A stretch of DNA of 64,000 nt from positions 19,041 through 83,040 of the forward strand of contig CANNZV010003198.1 in NCBI GenBank assembly GCA_947561585.1, in the 5' to 3' direction. The stretch comes from Caprella mutica (lineage: Eukaryota; Arthropoda; Malacostraca; Amphipoda; Caprellidae). The position numbers and the translations under genes were made by a program. The notes below the pieces were generated by a model. That model ran no database searches. It had not been told where the DNA came from and saw nothing but the letters and a program-made list of their open reading frames with translations. Below are positions 1 through 13,054 of this stretch, one piece after another (position 1 is the first letter of the stretch; each line of letters begins with the position of its first letter).

Positions 1-290
1 ACTATAATTATTGTTCAATTTAATAGCTGTATAATGTAATGTTCTTTCAATTCAAATTTACTCAACTGATTTAGTGGGAAATTGAGTTAGTCTGGAGAAA
101 CTCAATTGTGAAACAGTTATTTAGAAAAGTAAGTATTGTGGTATAAAGGTATAGCACTAAAAACTATTTCTTGAGTGAACTGTGAATAGAGTAAAGGAAC
201 TATCTAATGTTCAAAGGATTCTTATTCAGTCATATAGAGTAAAGGAACTATCTACAACTTGAATTACACCCATTGCCTGCAAACAAATCA
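1..290. other. AT-rich non-coding flank
   Basis: No coding signal is seen. Two copies of a short motif (gaatagagtaaaggaactatc at about 185-205 and a second at about 236-255) resemble part of the 53-bp unit of the array at 2734-3919, which contains gaatagagtaaagagtctatc. This suggests an older dispersed relative of that satellite. Confidence 0.5.
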
Positions 291-858
291 ATGTGTATAC
301 CATGTGGTACTTACTCATTCAAAACATGTGTATACCATGTGGTACTTACTCATTTAAAACATGTGTATACCATGTGGCACTTACTCATTCAAAACATGTG
401 TATACCATGTGGTACTTACTCATTCAAAACATGTGTATACCATGTGGTACTTACTCATTTAAAACATGTGTATACCATGTGGCACTTACTCATTCAAAAC
501 ATGTGTATACTATGTGGTACTTACTCATTTAGAACATGTGTATACCATGTGGTACTTACTCATTTAAAACATGTGTATACCATGTGGCACTTTCTCATTC
601 AAAACATGTGTATACCATGTGGCACTTACTCATTCAAAACATGTGTATACCATGTGGCACTTACTCATTCAAAACATGTGTATACCATGTGGCACTTACT
701 CATTCAAAACATGTGTATACCATGTGGCACTTACTCATTCAAAATATGTGTATACCATGTGGCACTTACTCATTCAAAACATGTGTATACCATGTGGCAC
801 TTACTCATTTAAAACATGTGTATACCATGTGGCACTTACTCATTCAAAACATGTGTAC
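291..858. repeat. 35-bp minisatellite, about 16 copies
   Basis: Head-to-tail copies of a 35-bp unit containing catgtgtataccatgtgg followed by acttactcattcaaaa. Copies differ mainly at gg[t/c]ac and catt[c/t]aa, and one copy has ttctcatt. Because 35 is not a multiple of 3, an uninterrupted array cycles through all three frames every 105 bp. This explains overlapping open frames in this stretch, and I see no reason to call any of them a gene. Confidence 0.97.
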
Positions 859-1307
859 CCTTTTGAAATGGAAATCATGTGTTGCATTACATGTGCTTTA
901 CATTGTAATATCGTAAATTATGTGTGATTAACATATATGTTATGAGTATTGTATTTTACATGTTGCTATGAATGTGGTAAATTACACATGGCAAGCATAT
1001 TCTACAATAATGGTTATTCACATGTCAATGTGATTTGATAATTAAATATTTATACAATCTCTATTTGATATGGTTTTTAAATGGTCCTTCATGCCTGTGC
1101 GAAATAGTTTCTTTATTTTTTAAATATATTAATTATACAGCGTTTTTCATTTCTCAGAACTCTAAAACTCAGGATTATGGAGGATTTGGTAGACTCTATT
1201 TATTATATAGAGATTCATAGAAAACTTACCAATATTTGTGGCAGATTTTAAACTAAATATGTTCACTGTAAGTGTATCTACTATATAGGATATGGTTCAT
1301 TTTACTT

Positions 1308-1346
1308 CATTATACAGGAGTTCCTTATAGAGGAGTTCTACTTTAG
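1308..1346 (-). mobile_element. fragment of pogo-like MITE end
   Basis: Contains cattatacaggagttcct and tatagaggagttctact. On the reverse strand this reads agtagaactcctctataagg, which matches the terminal repeat of the element at 47689-47956 (tagaactcctctatagt). Only one end is seen, so it is called a fragment. Confidence 0.45.
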
Positions 1347-1839
1347 TTATTAGTTACATTAGGATATTATAGATTACACACATATATACTGTATTACCAC
1401 ATGATAGCCATATGGCAACCATGTGTTTGCTTTAGAATTGGTTGCAGTATTAGTGAATAAAGTTTTAACTTCTAATATTTAATTGTTATTATTTTATTTA
1501 TTATTTATGGAAACAATTGAAGCAATAATATTTGTGATGTTATCAATAAATTAAATTAATAATTAGATAAAGATGTGACGGTGAAATCTTTTTATCGAAT
1601 AATAGAAATGAAAGTTCAAATGATTTATTTTTATTATATAACTTTGTTTGAGAATATTTTATGAGAAATAAATAAAAACATGTAAATAATACTGCTAATT
1701 GAATCAGTCTTTGTGAAATTGTTTTTGAATGTTGTTACAATCATATTTATTTATTTTCATAAAATGAGAAATATTATATTGTAAAGAAATAGAGTTATTT
1801 GTTTTACTGATAAATAATATAGAAGGTTGTTGAAATAAT

Positions 1840-2570
1840 TAAAAATATTAAAGTATTTAAAAAAATATTTTTGCTTTAAAAACGATATTTTTCCATTAAA
1901 TCTAGAAGAAAAAAATAATTGATAAATAAAGAATGAAATTGGAGTAAAGAAATTGAAACTGATTAAATAAATTATTAAAAAATTGCAAACAAAAAGAAAT
2001 CAAATGTTGAAACAAATAAATCATATTCAAAACAAAAAAAATCATATTCAAGTATTCGAAACTAAAATATCAATTTTTCAGACCTATAAAATCAATCTTT
2101 CTAAATCTAAAGAGTCTAATATTCGAAATAAAAAAATATAGCAAAACAAAAAAAAAAAAGAGATAATCGAAGCCAATCAAATATTCCAAACCAATAAACA
2201 AATTATTAAAAAAAATCAACTATTCAAAACAAAAGAATTCAACAAGTTTAAAAAAAAATCATCTATTCCAAAGAAAAAAGACAACTATTAAAAAAAATCA
2301 TCTATTCAAAACAAAAGAAAATCAACTATTAAAAACAAAAAAAATCAATTAATCCAAAGCAAAAAACAATTCTAAAAAAATGAACTATTCCAAACAAACA
2401 AATTAAGTATTCCAAAGAAAAAAATCAACTACTCTTAAAGAAAATACTATTCCAAAAAAAATCTATTACTCCAAACAAAAAAAAATCAACTATTCTAAAG
2501 AAAATTGTATTCCAAAAAAATCAACTATTCTAAAAAAATCAACTATTCCAAACAAAAACTATTCCACATG
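1840..2570. repeat. A-rich degenerate short-unit repeat
   Basis: Strongly A-rich on the plus strand with many imperfect copies of aaaaaatcaactattccaaa at irregular spacing of about 20-25 bp, densest from about 2030 to 2570. It looks like a decayed tandem repeat. No open frame of note. Confidence 0.6.
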
Positions 2571-2733
2571 AGAATGTCACACTCTTCATTTATGTTTGAG
2601 TGAGAGATTTGAGTGGCAATTACAGTAGCGAAGACTGCAGCCACTCTGACACTGTAGAGGGGAACTTTGTGAGAGCAGCTAATGAAGGAGGAGAGGAATT
2701 ATCATGCTTTGTCACTGCTAAATACAGAGAAAA

Positions 2734-3919
2734 ATCAAACAACTGAGACAGTTAAAACAGGGTGTGATGAATAGAGTAAAGAGTCTATCAAACAACTGAG
2801 ACAGTAAAAACAGGGTGTGATGAATAGAGTGAAGAGTCTATCAAACAACTGAGACAGTTAAAACAGGGTGTGATGAATAGAGTAAAGAGTCTATCAAACA
2901 ACTGAGACAGTAAAAACAGGGTGTGATGAATAGAGTAAAGAGTCTATCAAACAACTGAGACAGTAAAAACAGGGTGTGATGAATAGAGTGAAGAGTCTAT
3001 CAAACAACTGAGGCAGTTAAAACAGGGTGTGATGAATAGAGTAAAGAGTCTATCAAACAACTGAGACAGTAAAAACAGGGTGTGATGAATAGAGTGAAGA
3101 GTCTATCAAACAACTGAGACAGTAAAAACAGGGTGTGATGAATAGAGTGAAGAGTCTATCAAACAACTGAGGCAGTTAAAACAGGGTGTGATGAATAGAG
3201 TGAAGAGTCTATCAAACAACTGAGACAGTAAAAACAGGGTGTGATGAATAGAGTAAAGAGTCTATCAAACAACTGAGACAGTAAAAACAGGGTGTGATGA
3301 ATAGAGTGAAGAGTCTATCAAACAACTGAGACAGTAAAAACAGGGTGTGATGAATAGAGTGAAGAGTCTATCAAACAACTGAGGCAGTTAAAACAGGGTG
3401 TGATGAATAGAGTGAAGAGTCTATCAAACAACTGAGACAGTAAAAACAGGGTGTGATGAATAGAGTGAAGAGTCTATCAAACAACTGAGGCAGTTAAAAA
3501 AGGGTGTGATGAATAGAGTAAAGAGTCTATCAAACAACTGAGGCAGTTAAAACAGGGTGTGATGAATAGAGTAAAGAGTCTATCAAACAACTGAGACAGT
3601 TAAAAAAGGGTGAGATGAATAGAGTAAAGAGTCTATCAAACAACTGAGGCAGTTAAAACAGGGTGTGATGAATAGAGTAAAGAGTCTATCAAACAACTGA
3701 GGCAGTTAAAACAGGGTGAAATGAATAGAGTGAAGAGTCTATCAAACAACTGAGGCAGTTAAAACAGGGTGTGATGAATAGAGTGAAGAGTCTATCAAAC
3801 AACTGAGACAGTTAAAACAGGGTGTGATGAATAGAGTGAAGAGTCTATCAAACAACTGAGACAGTAAAAACAGGGTGTGATGAATAGAGTAATAAGTCTA
3901 TCAAACAACTGAGGCAGTT
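2734..3919. repeat. 53-bp minisatellite, about 22 copies
   Basis: A 53-bp unit beginning aacaactgag[a/g]cagt, continuing through acagggtgtgatgaatagag and ending agagtctatca. Spacing between successive aacaactgag words is exactly 53 (for example 2738 and 2791). Variants (agacag or aggcag, agtaaag or agtgaag) recur in mixed order, as expected from repeated unequal exchange. Frames are closed by stops in each unit. Confidence 0.97.
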
Positions 3920-4296
3920 ATCACCTGATATAATAATACAGAGTCTATTATTCTGTTGGTTTGTTGCTTGAAAAATGTTCCGCTTTAATATTTAATATAC
4001 GTTAATACTCCATACATAAAATAAGGGTTGAACCTCTAAGGTTAGAAATTAAAACTTTACTACTAAGAATGTAGTTTTCAAATAGTATTCATTTCGGATA
4101 AATCTTTTACAGACTACTAGCTTATTGATTGGCTATTGAGATTGGCCAATAATGAGCTGTCTTCCGAAGCCCCTTCCCAGGTCATTTAACAATCATGAAG
4201 AGTGCAGTACAACAAACTACATTACAGCCATAAATGTCGAGAGTTTCAGAGTTCTTATTATGTGAAATATAATTTAATTCAACTCGTAACTATTTA

Positions 4297-4370
4297 CAAG
4301 GAGGAGAAGTCAACAGGGGGCGGAGCACTGACAATTTAGTGCTCCGCCCCATGTTGGCTCCTACTCCTTG
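4297..4370. repeat. GC-rich imperfect hairpin, 33-bp arms
   Basis: A 13-bp perfect inverted repeat (ggggcggagcact and agtgctccgcccc) around an 8-base loop. It extends outward as an imperfect repeat to caagga at the left edge and tccttg at the right. It is one of the most GC-rich spots in an AT-rich neighbourhood. It could be a tiny foldback element. It lacks the T-run that would suggest a simple terminator, and its role is unknown. Confidence 0.8.
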
Positions 4371-4547
4371 TCGACCTATCAGGATGAGTTATCCTAAAAA
4401 TCCTTATTCGCAAAAACATTATGCTTGCATTAACTGTATCGATAGAAACTTATGCGCAGTTTATTATATTTTTGAAATTTTGGACTGAAGAAACATAACC
4501 ATTTTGGGCACACCGTGCAATAATGGTCATATACCAAAACTCTGCAT

Positions 4548-4760
4548 TAAAAAAATCAGAATGATCGGAAAATACAGGTTACAAAAATGCGAGATCAAAA
4601 AATCCAAGATTTGAAATATCGGGGATACTAATTAAGAAATCCGAAATATCAAAATACCCAGATTACAAAAAATCCGGGATTACAAAAAAATGCGGGATTA
4701 AAAATCTGAGATTATAAAAAATATGCATTACAAAATAAATCTAATAATACAAAAAAATAG
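4548..4760. repeat. degenerate ~17-bp tandem repeat
   Basis: Imperfect copies of a unit like attacaaaaaatccggg, best preserved at about 4660-4700 and decaying on both sides. A-rich, with no coding signal. Confidence 0.6.
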
Positions 4761-5346
4761 AGTTAAAACAAAAAATAGAAAATTTTATAAAAGATGGAAA
4801 ACATTTATTATAAAAAAGTCCAATGAATTTTATTTAAGAAATCCGGTGAAATTTATATAACATTTCGAACAATTTAATTGAAATTAGAGTCCACAAGTTT
4901 TTAGAGAAATCTTGATGGAAGATGTGCAGATAACAGAAAATTCCGATTTTTTTTACAAAATCTGAATAATTATACAATAACCAAAAATTTACAGTCCATA
5001 ATTTTTGATTGGGAAGTCACTAGTCTATAATAAATAGAGAAAAAAAGTTGCATAATATTTAGTAGCGACTTCTGATTAGGTTATTAAGGGAATGTAATGC
5101 GAACCGAGATTGTTTGGTTAAATTTACTTATTGGAATAATTATATATCCTTAATTGCAACTGCCTATATTTATATAACTTGTTAGAAGATTTCTTACGGT
5201 TTAGAAATTCCACAGTCAGCAGGATTTAATAGGATATAAAATTGCTTGTGGTTTAATGTTTCCGAACTACAAATTAATTTTTGATTTCCTGTGATATTGC
5301 GATTGATGAGAAGAGTCGAGAGAAGAGTCGAGAGAAGGGACTTCGA

Positions 5347-5559
5347 TTAAACCTGCTTCACACATCACCGATATCTGTCCGGCACGTCACCGGTCCGTCT
5401 CCGTCACTCTCCTCTCAGTGATTCGGTGTCAGTGAAAAAATATATCGTTACATTAATTTCAACGGACCTATTCACACAGTACCAGCTCGCCTCAGTGATA
5501 AAAAATCACTGACCGGTGATGTCCCGGACGGATATCGGTGATGTGTGAAGCAGCCTTAA
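5347..5559. mobile_element. TTAA-flanked foldback MITE
   Basis: A 213-bp span (TTAA to TTAA) with long imperfect terminal inverted repeats. The left end reads ctgcttcacacatcaccg, continuing gatatctgtccgg; the right end is its reverse complement (cggtgatgtgtgaagcag). Both ends abut TTAA, the target of piggyBac- and Kolobok-type transposases. There is no internal coding capacity. The inner part also repeats the ccggt and cagtgat motifs. The superfamily call rests only on the TTAA flank. Confidence 0.75.
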
Positions 5560-7429
5560 ACCTGGAAATGTTAAAAGATGTTGAAGACAGGATACGGATC
5601 GTATTTTGGTGGAATAATGGTGAGATTAAGATAATTGCTGTCATTGGAACAAACCAATGGAGTGTTAGTAGATATATCCAGTGGGATGGATTTGGAACTT
5701 TGTGGAAAAAGAGGATAGTCGTTAGTTTTCTGTTCTTAGCTCAGCTGGGCTCAGAGCTTGTTTCGAATCGTCAGGAAGATTAGGATTACGTCGTAGCTCC
5801 GAGCATGTTATCTGAATACTAGTTAGTTAGGAGATTATTTAAATATTTTAACAAATGTTTAAATTGACTTTTATTTGGATGAATATTTATTAAATGTTGA
5901 AACTTTAGGCTTGAGCATATTGCAGACCGAAGGTTCCTCAAATGTGTCGTGTACTGTATACTGAGTTAAGCCTCTCAATCTACTTTTACTGTAAAAATAT
6001 TTCGGTTATTGAGTATAATTGTAGTAATTCATATTTAGGTACTTCAAAAAGTACCATTTTGTTTTAGAATGTTCATTTGTTTCTTTTCTGTCACTTATTT
6101 GTCCTTCAATTATATAAATATCTTCTAAAATAAAAATTGTTTCATAATAGTCGCTGTAAAACAGAGAACTTTTTAACTGCCCAAACATAACTTTTTCTGT
6201 GAGTATTCATACATGTGCCGTCAATAAATGCACATTGCATAATTTATTTGTTTGTTGTTATTTCACTTTCATTATTTTCTCGTGTTCTTCCTATTTGTTG
6301 CTTTTGGAATTTCATTTACACAAGAATTCTCTTTCATTTCAGTCTCTGATTAAAATAAAGATCCGAATCCAATTTATTGGTTGTTACGTAACTATTTAAT
6401 TGTAGGACTGTAACTGTTTTTCTAATAAGATTGAATTTTAAAATGTCATAGGTGTTTCAATATTGAACATAACGTTTTATGAAATGTTTATTTCCATTTT
6501 GATTGAATAATGTTTATACTGAATTTTAAGTTCGTTTATTTTTGATGAATTTGGTATTTGTTGAAATTATTTCATTTTTCCCTAAAATTATGAATGCCAT
6601 CATTTTGATAATAATTAAAATATATTTTCATGGCATTGGAATCTTTTTTTTTTAATGTAAAAGATTTTATAATCAACTCCACCGCTTAAAATGTATTTTA
6701 ACTAAATAATGTAAAATTCCTATGTCCAAAAATATAGTTTGAGAGACTCATTATATTTGTTAAAGAAAATCATTGTATGAAGGATGAGTCACAGATGTAA
6801 AAATGAGTCAAAATGACCCGATTCTGACTTGTGAGACAAGTCATGTGACCTAACAATATGAATGAAAATGTTTTTACTGTTGTAATATTATAATTTTTAT
6901 ATCTTCATATTATTTGATATGACAAATAAGGACAAAATAAACGATAAAATGTTACACTGCTTAAAATGATTCACTTGAAACTATACTTTTTGATATTCTC
7001 TCCTAAAACTATGACCCTAAAATTAAGTGAAAAATCTCTTTATCTCCATGACACTCTCCCTATATTATCTCTCTCTCTTCCCCTATCTCTCCTCCCTATC
7101 TCTTCTCACCAAATTATAACTTCCATACTAATTTACTAACTCTTTTGTATCGCAAAATAGTTTGTCTAACTTTTATTAATGAAATTATGAGCTAACCGCT
7201 AAGTTATAAATTGGGTTATGGGCCTGTGAAAGATTTGCCAAAATATTTAGCGATATATGAGGTAAGGAGGCTAGAAACTACCCTCACTATTATGCACATG
7301 TGATTTGTTGGGGAGTGAATACTCACATGTTGGTTGTCATTACTTACATAATAGCTCTTTGGTTTGAGAGCTTCACAGTACTCGGGAAGTGGATGTTATA
7401 GGTCATGACGATAGGTCTATCAGAAGTTT
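5560..7429. other. AT-rich intergenic stretch
   Basis: Short open frames occur but none has a codon pattern, splice context or recognisable product. Pyrimidine-rich tract at about 7045-7110 (ctctccctatctc-like). I see nothing else to annotate. Confidence 0.5.
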
Positions 7430-7505
7430 CTAATTGTCAGATTGGTTCATTGGCTAAGTTAACACCCACTTTACGAGTACTGTGGGTGTTTGAGTACCAC
7501 AACCC
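7430..7505 (+). mobile_element. possible tRNA-derived SINE fragment
   Basis: The sequence tggctaagttaacaccca resembles a tRNA-type box A and gtgtttgagtacc, about 36 bases later, resembles box B. Between them lies cgagtactgtggg. The box-B side recurs at 20898-20923 (cgagtactgtgagtgtttga) and 57731-57755 (cgagtactgtgtctgttaga), so it is a dispersed family. Only the head is seen, with no clear tail or target duplication. A decayed tRNA pseudogene is the alternative. Confidence 0.35.
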
Positions 7506-7648
7506 ATCACCAATGAATAAAATGCAATGAAAATGTTACTCTGGATGAATTAAGAGTTCAACTATCGAAATGACGCTAAAGGAAACACGCAGCTTCAATT
7601 GTTGTTAAGATATGCTAATTTAAATTTGGGTTCCGTATTTTTTTAGGT

Positions 7649-8433
7649 AACACATTCCCTTATGAAAATCCATATCACATTTCTTCATCACATTTTCTCC
7701 ATCACATTCTCGTATCACATTCTCTTATCACATTCCCTCATCACATTCCTTCATCACATTCCCTTATCACATTCCCTTTTCACATTCCCTCATCACATTC
7801 CCTTATCACATTCCTTTATCACATTTCCGTATCACATTCCCTCATAACATTCCTATATCACATTCCCTTATCACATTCCTATATCACAATCCCTTATCAC
7901 ATTCTCTTATCACATTCCCTCATCACATTCCCTCATCACATTCCCTTATCACATTCCTTTATCACATTCCCTCATCACATTCCCTTATCACATTCCCTTA
8001 TCACATTTCCGTATCACATTCCCTCATCACATTCCTATATCACATTCCCTTATCACATTCCCTTATCACATTCCCTTATCACATTCCTATATCACATTCC
8101 ATTATCACATTCCATTATCGCATTCCCTTATCACATTCCTTTATCACATTCCATTATAACATTCCATTATCACATTCCATTATCGAATTCTCTTATCACA
8201 TTCCTTTATCACATTCCATTAGCGTATTCCATTATCACATTCCATTATCACATTCCATTAGCGCATTCCATTATCACATTCCATTATCACATTCCATTAT
8301 TACATTCCTGTATCACATTCCATTATCACATTCCATTATCACATTCCCTTATCACATTCCCTTATCACATTCCCTTATCACATTCCCTTATCACATTCCT
8401 GTATCAGATTCCTGTATCACATTTCCGTATCAC
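7649..8433. repeat. 13-bp minisatellite, about 60 copies
   Basis: Tandem copies of a 13-bp unit, atcacattccctt, with variation at the last bases (ctc, ctt, tat, att, gta). The right half is enriched in the ccatt variant, the left half in ccctt or ccctc, so sub-blocks have expanded separately. Plus strand is pyrimidine-rich. Confidence 0.95.
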
Positions 8434-8550
8434 TGATACCTACCAATGAATGAAATGCATCATGTCATGTATCTGTAAATCAGAGTCTATTAAGTGAATC
8501 AATTTAAACAAGTACGTCCTTGTCTGCAGTGCCTTATCTACATGACAAAC

Positions 8551-8846
8551 CACTATCACTGGTACTATCAATAGTACTATCACTGGTACTATCAATAGTA
8601 CTATCACTGGTACTATCAATAGTACTATCACTGGTACTATCAATAGTACTATCACTGGTACTATCAATAGTACTATCACTGGTACTATCAATAGTACTAT
8701 CACTGGTACTATCAATAGTACTATCACTGGTACTATCAATAGTACTATCACTGGTACTATCAATAGTACTATCACTGGTACTATCAATAGTACTATCACT
8801 GGTACTATCAATAGTACTATCACTACCAATAGTACTACCACTATCA
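8551..8846. repeat. 24-bp minisatellite of two 12-bp halves, about 12 copies
   Basis: Nearly perfect copies of actatcactgg followed by tactatcaatagt; the unit is two diverged 12-bp halves (actatcactggt and actatcaatagt). As 24 is a multiple of 3, both strands stay open (Ile/Val/Leu/Ser-rich readings). These hydrophobic repeats on either strand are best explained as chance, not as a membrane protein. High copy identity suggests recent expansion. Confidence 0.96.
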
Positions 8847-9700
8847 GTCTAATTATTGACAAAATCGTACCGTATTTTGTCATCTAAGCTACAATCGTTA
8901 TCGTCGGCTTTAATGTACGACGACAGAAAGCTATTAGTATACGGCGGTAAATAATTCAACCAAAATTCTAGCATAATCTACGATCATTTAAAAACACTTA
9001 TAGTCTATCGTCTTTCGTCGGACATCCCAGATGATACTGTCTGACATTTCACGATAAAATACGAACAAAACCGATTGTTAGATTTTCGAACAACCCCTTC
9101 TAATTTTTTGACTGGGTTTCCTCTCATTGGTTGTGCCTTCACTCACGCATTGCTACAGTATGCAAAGTGCATTAATGCTAATACTGTGTTTGATTAAACA
9201 CTATGCAGTCCAATGCAGTGGATTGATTTACAGAGATATTTACTTTCTATTTCTTACCGGCAAGAGATGTAACTATTTGAACAGTGATATAATAAATAAA
9301 TTATTGTTTGTGCCGCGATTTTTATATTTTAATTGACTATACTTTTCCAATAATAAAATATATAAATTTTCTTTTTTATCTCTTATTCAATAAATATTTT
9401 CATTTTCATAAATTAGTCATTTCATTTTATATTAATTATTTCATATGAATTCACACCGAGTTTTGACATATACTTTCCGTGCACGCAAATCCCCTAAACT
9501 GATATTCCTAACACGGTGAGTGTCTGTGACGATCACGAAGATGTTTTACCTGTTCGTGTCCCTTATTAAATTAGCAGTAGTCATTACAGACAGGTGCAGT
9601 TATTGGTAATTAGACTGTTAGAGAAATGATGGGGCACTTATCTGATGGAATAATGGTATAACGAACCGGAATCATTATACAAACAGTTAATAGATATTGT
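8847..9700. other. intergenic, no feature recognised
   Basis: Contains a short open frame (9127-9336) without supporting splice or domain evidence. The 8880-9110 segment is somewhat richer in CpG (tcgtcgg, acgacgac) than its surroundings but shows no feature I can name. Confidence 0.5.
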
Positions 9701-11755
9701 GAGAATGTTGAATTAGTATTGTTAAATATTGAATTAACTTGGTATAGATTGTTATGTTCATATTGTTAAAATGTTGAATTAACATTGTTAAAATGTTGAA
9801 TTAACACTGTTAAAATGTTGAATTAACATTGTTAAAATGTTGAATTAACATTGTAATATTGCTGAATTGACATTGTTATAATGTTGAATTAACATTGTTA
9901 TAATGTTGAATTAACATTGTTATAATGTTGAATTAACATTGTTAAAATATTGAATTAACATTGTTAAAATGTTGAATTAACATTGTTATAATATTGAATT
10001 AACATTGTTAAAATGCTGAATTAACATTGCTATTATGTTGAATTAACATTGTTATAATATTGAATTAACATTGTTAAAATGTTGAATTAACATTGTTAAA
10101 ATGTTGAATCAACATTGTTAAAATGTTGAATTAACATTGTTAAAATGCTGAATTAACATTGCTATTATGTTGAATTAACATTGCTATTATGTTGAATTAA
10201 CATTGTTATAATATTGAATTAACATTGTTAAAATGTTGAATTAACATTGCTATTATGTTGAATTAACATTGTTATAATATTGAATTAACATTGCTATTAT
10301 GTTGAATTAACATTGCTATTATGTTGAATTAACATTGTTATAATATTGAATTAACATTGTTAAAATGTTGAATTAACATTGCTATTATGTTGAATTAACA
10401 TTGTTATATTATTGAATTAACATTGTTAAAATGCTGAATTAACATTGTTATAATATTGAATTAACATTGTTAAAATGTTGAATTAACATTGTTATAATAT
10501 TGAATTAACATTGTTATATTATTGAATTAACATTGTTAAAATGCTGAATTAACATTGTTATAATATTGAATTAACATTGTTAAAATGCTGAATTAACATT
10601 GCTATTATGTTGAATTAACATTGTTATAATGTTGAATTAACATTGTTATATTATTGAATTAACATTGTTAAAATGTTGAATTAACATTGTTATAATATTG
10701 AATTAACATTGTTAAAATGTTGAATTAACATTGCTATTATGTTGAATTAACATTGCTATAATATTGAATTAACATTGTTAAAATGCTGAATTAACATTGC
10801 TATTATGTTGAATTAACATTGTTATAATATTGAATTAACATTGTTAAAATGCTGAATTAACATTGCTATTATGTTGAATTAACATTGTTTTAATATTGAA
10901 TTAACATTGTTAAAATGCTGAATTAACATTGCTATTATGTTGAATTAACATTGTTATAATATTGAATTAACATTGTTAAAATGCTGAATTAACATTGCTA
11001 TTATGTTGAATTAACATTGTTATAATATTGAATTAACATTGTTAAAATGTTGAATTAACATTGCTATTATGTTGAATTAACATTGTTATAATATTGAATT
11101 AACATTGTTAAAATGCTGAATTAACATTGCTATTATGTTGAATTAACGTTGTTATAATATTGAATTAACATTGTTAAAATGCTGAATTAACATTGCTATT
11201 ATGTTGAATTAACATTGTTATAATATTGAATTAACATTGTTAAAATGCTGAATTAACATTGCTATTATGTTGAATTAACATTGTTATAATATTGAATTAA
11301 CATTGTTATATTGCTGAATTAACATTGCTATTATGTTGAATTAACATTGTTATAATATTGAATTAACATTGTTATAATATTGAATTAACATTGTTAAAAT
11401 GCTGAATTAACATTGCTATTATGTTGAATTAACATTGTTATAATATTGAATTAACATTGTTAAAATGCTGAATTAACATTGCTACTATGTTGAATTAACA
11501 TTGTTATAATATTGAATTAACATTGTTATATTGCTGAATTAACATTGCTATTATGCTGAATTAACATTGTTATAATGTTGATGAATTAACATTGTTATAA
11601 TGTTGATGAATTAACATTGTTATAATGTTGATGAATTAACATTGTTATAATGTTGATGAATTAACATTGTTATAATGTTGATGAATTAACATTGTTATAA
11701 TGTTGATGAATTAACATTGTTATAATGTTGATGAATTAACATTGTTATAATGTTG
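9701..11755. repeat. 22-bp satellite with 66-bp higher-order unit, about 92 copies
   Basis: Unit is aacattgttaaaatgttgaatt (22 bp); the array is irregular up to about 9758. Three variants, with cores ttaaaatgctg, ctattatgttg and ttataatattg, alternate in order and make a 66-bp trimer. Successive aaatgctg words at 10781, 10847, 10913 and 10979 are exactly 66 apart. From about 11566 to 11755 the unit changes to 25 bp through insertion of gat (gttgatgaatt), about 8 near-identical copies. The core gttgaattaac is nearly palindromic. Confidence 0.97.
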
Positions 11756-12238
11756 GTAGAATATATTTTTAACAGTTTCGCTTATTGTATCCTGAATAAC
11801 GGAACTTTATTAAATAAGAAATTCATGGAAAGAACTTGATAATAAAACATTTTAATATTCACTTAAATATCATTTAATGCTAAATTAATGCACTTGAGAA
11901 GAAAATATGAATACTTTTCCGCAGTTTTGGTTTAATAGCATTTAAATGATTTTCCCATTAAATTAATTATCTCAGCCTCTAGTCAGTTTTATGGCAAATA
12001 AATCTCGAGGCTTGTAAAACCGTTAAAATAAATAAAATAATATGTATAGTGATGTGCAAATAACAACATATACAAATTAATCATTCGGTAACTTAATTGC
12101 TTACTATGTATAATGTAGTACAAACCCTACACAGTAATTAGTAGACATAGCAATACATCATTACAATTAATGATAGCTTATCATTATTAAGTAGATATTG
12201 TCTTTGATGCTATCCTCTGATAGATATTACATTCCATG

Positions 12239-12347
12239 ACTATGTCTTTACTATGTCTTTACTATGTCTTTACTATGTCTTTACTATGGTATTACTATGT
12301 CTTTACTATGTCTTTACTATGTCTTTACTATGTCTTTACTATGTCCT
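12239..12347. repeat. 11-bp minisatellite, about 10 copies
   Basis: Tandem copies of actatgtcttt (11 bp), with one variant unit reading actatggtatt in the middle. Confidence 0.93.
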
Positions 12348-13024
12348 CAACAGGTGGATGAATGACATCAACTATTACTGATGCTTTGATGTACCATACG
12401 TAGCTTCAAGCCGGTCAATGAAATCTAGATCATCGAATTTCAATCGGTGAATACAGATGAATAATCGTTGATAATAGGATCATTTATCTTCAACGATGAA
12501 TTATTCGATGAAAATTCAATCGTGATTCATAATAAATTCCGACCAATTAGTCTGCATTCAATCTACATTATATGTAAAATCTCAATATCGTTAACAAAGA
12601 CCAATTTATAAATCTCATACATACTCATATTTCAACTTAACCTCACTCATATTTCTCATAAATCAATTCTTAATATTAAATAGTTAATCATACCATTTCA
12701 GTCTATATTCTTATGTAATTAGCAAAGTTTAATAAATAGGTAGATACTAAATGCTATAGTCATTCGTAAGCGCTATAAGTTGTGTATTTGTACTACTTTC
12801 TTACTAAAGCCAATAATGCAATCAAAACTAAACCATTTGCAATCATTTATTACATTGTTCAACAGACAGATTATAATGGTGAATTAATTGAATATTATTA
12901 GTATTATTTGTTTAAATTTTGTATAATAGTATTAAGTAATACTTTATAACTTTAAAAAGATACATTCAGTATACCATTCACAGGCCCAGAGCTGAAATGT
13001 CTGTTATTTTATATACTTTGTGTG

Positions 13025-13054
13025 GGAACATGACTGATATTTCAGTCATGTTCC
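13025..13054. repeat. perfect 13-bp palindromic hairpin
   Basis: ggaacatgactga and its exact reverse complement tcagtcatgttcc are separated by 4 bases (tatt). No T-run follows. Function unknown. Confidence 0.85.

Larger units (their letters stand above)
859..2733. other. AT-rich intergenic stretch
   Basis: No gene is recognisable. The stretch holds a fragment of a pogo-like inverted-repeat end (about 1308-1346) and a long A-rich degenerate repeat (about 1840-2570), both listed separately. A less AT-rich segment at about 2575-2720 directly precedes the 53-bp array and shows no recognisable motif. Confidence 0.5.

Noticed and set aside
273..927. Overlapping open frames in all three plus frames
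   Set aside because: They are readings of a 35-bp tandem repeat without internal stops; no gene signal.
2734..3919. CRISPR-like regular spacing
   Set aside because: Units are contiguous 53-bp repeats with no unique spacers, in an animal-type genome; the same holds for every other array.
8440..8883. Hydrophobic VIVLLIVP repeat protein on the minus strand
   Set aside because: Produced by a 24-bp array that is open on both strands; no signal beyond the repeat.
12425..12525. Apparent inverted repeat around aataatcgttga and tcaacgatgaattatt
   Set aside because: Arms need a several-base gap and also match as direct repeats; too weak to call.
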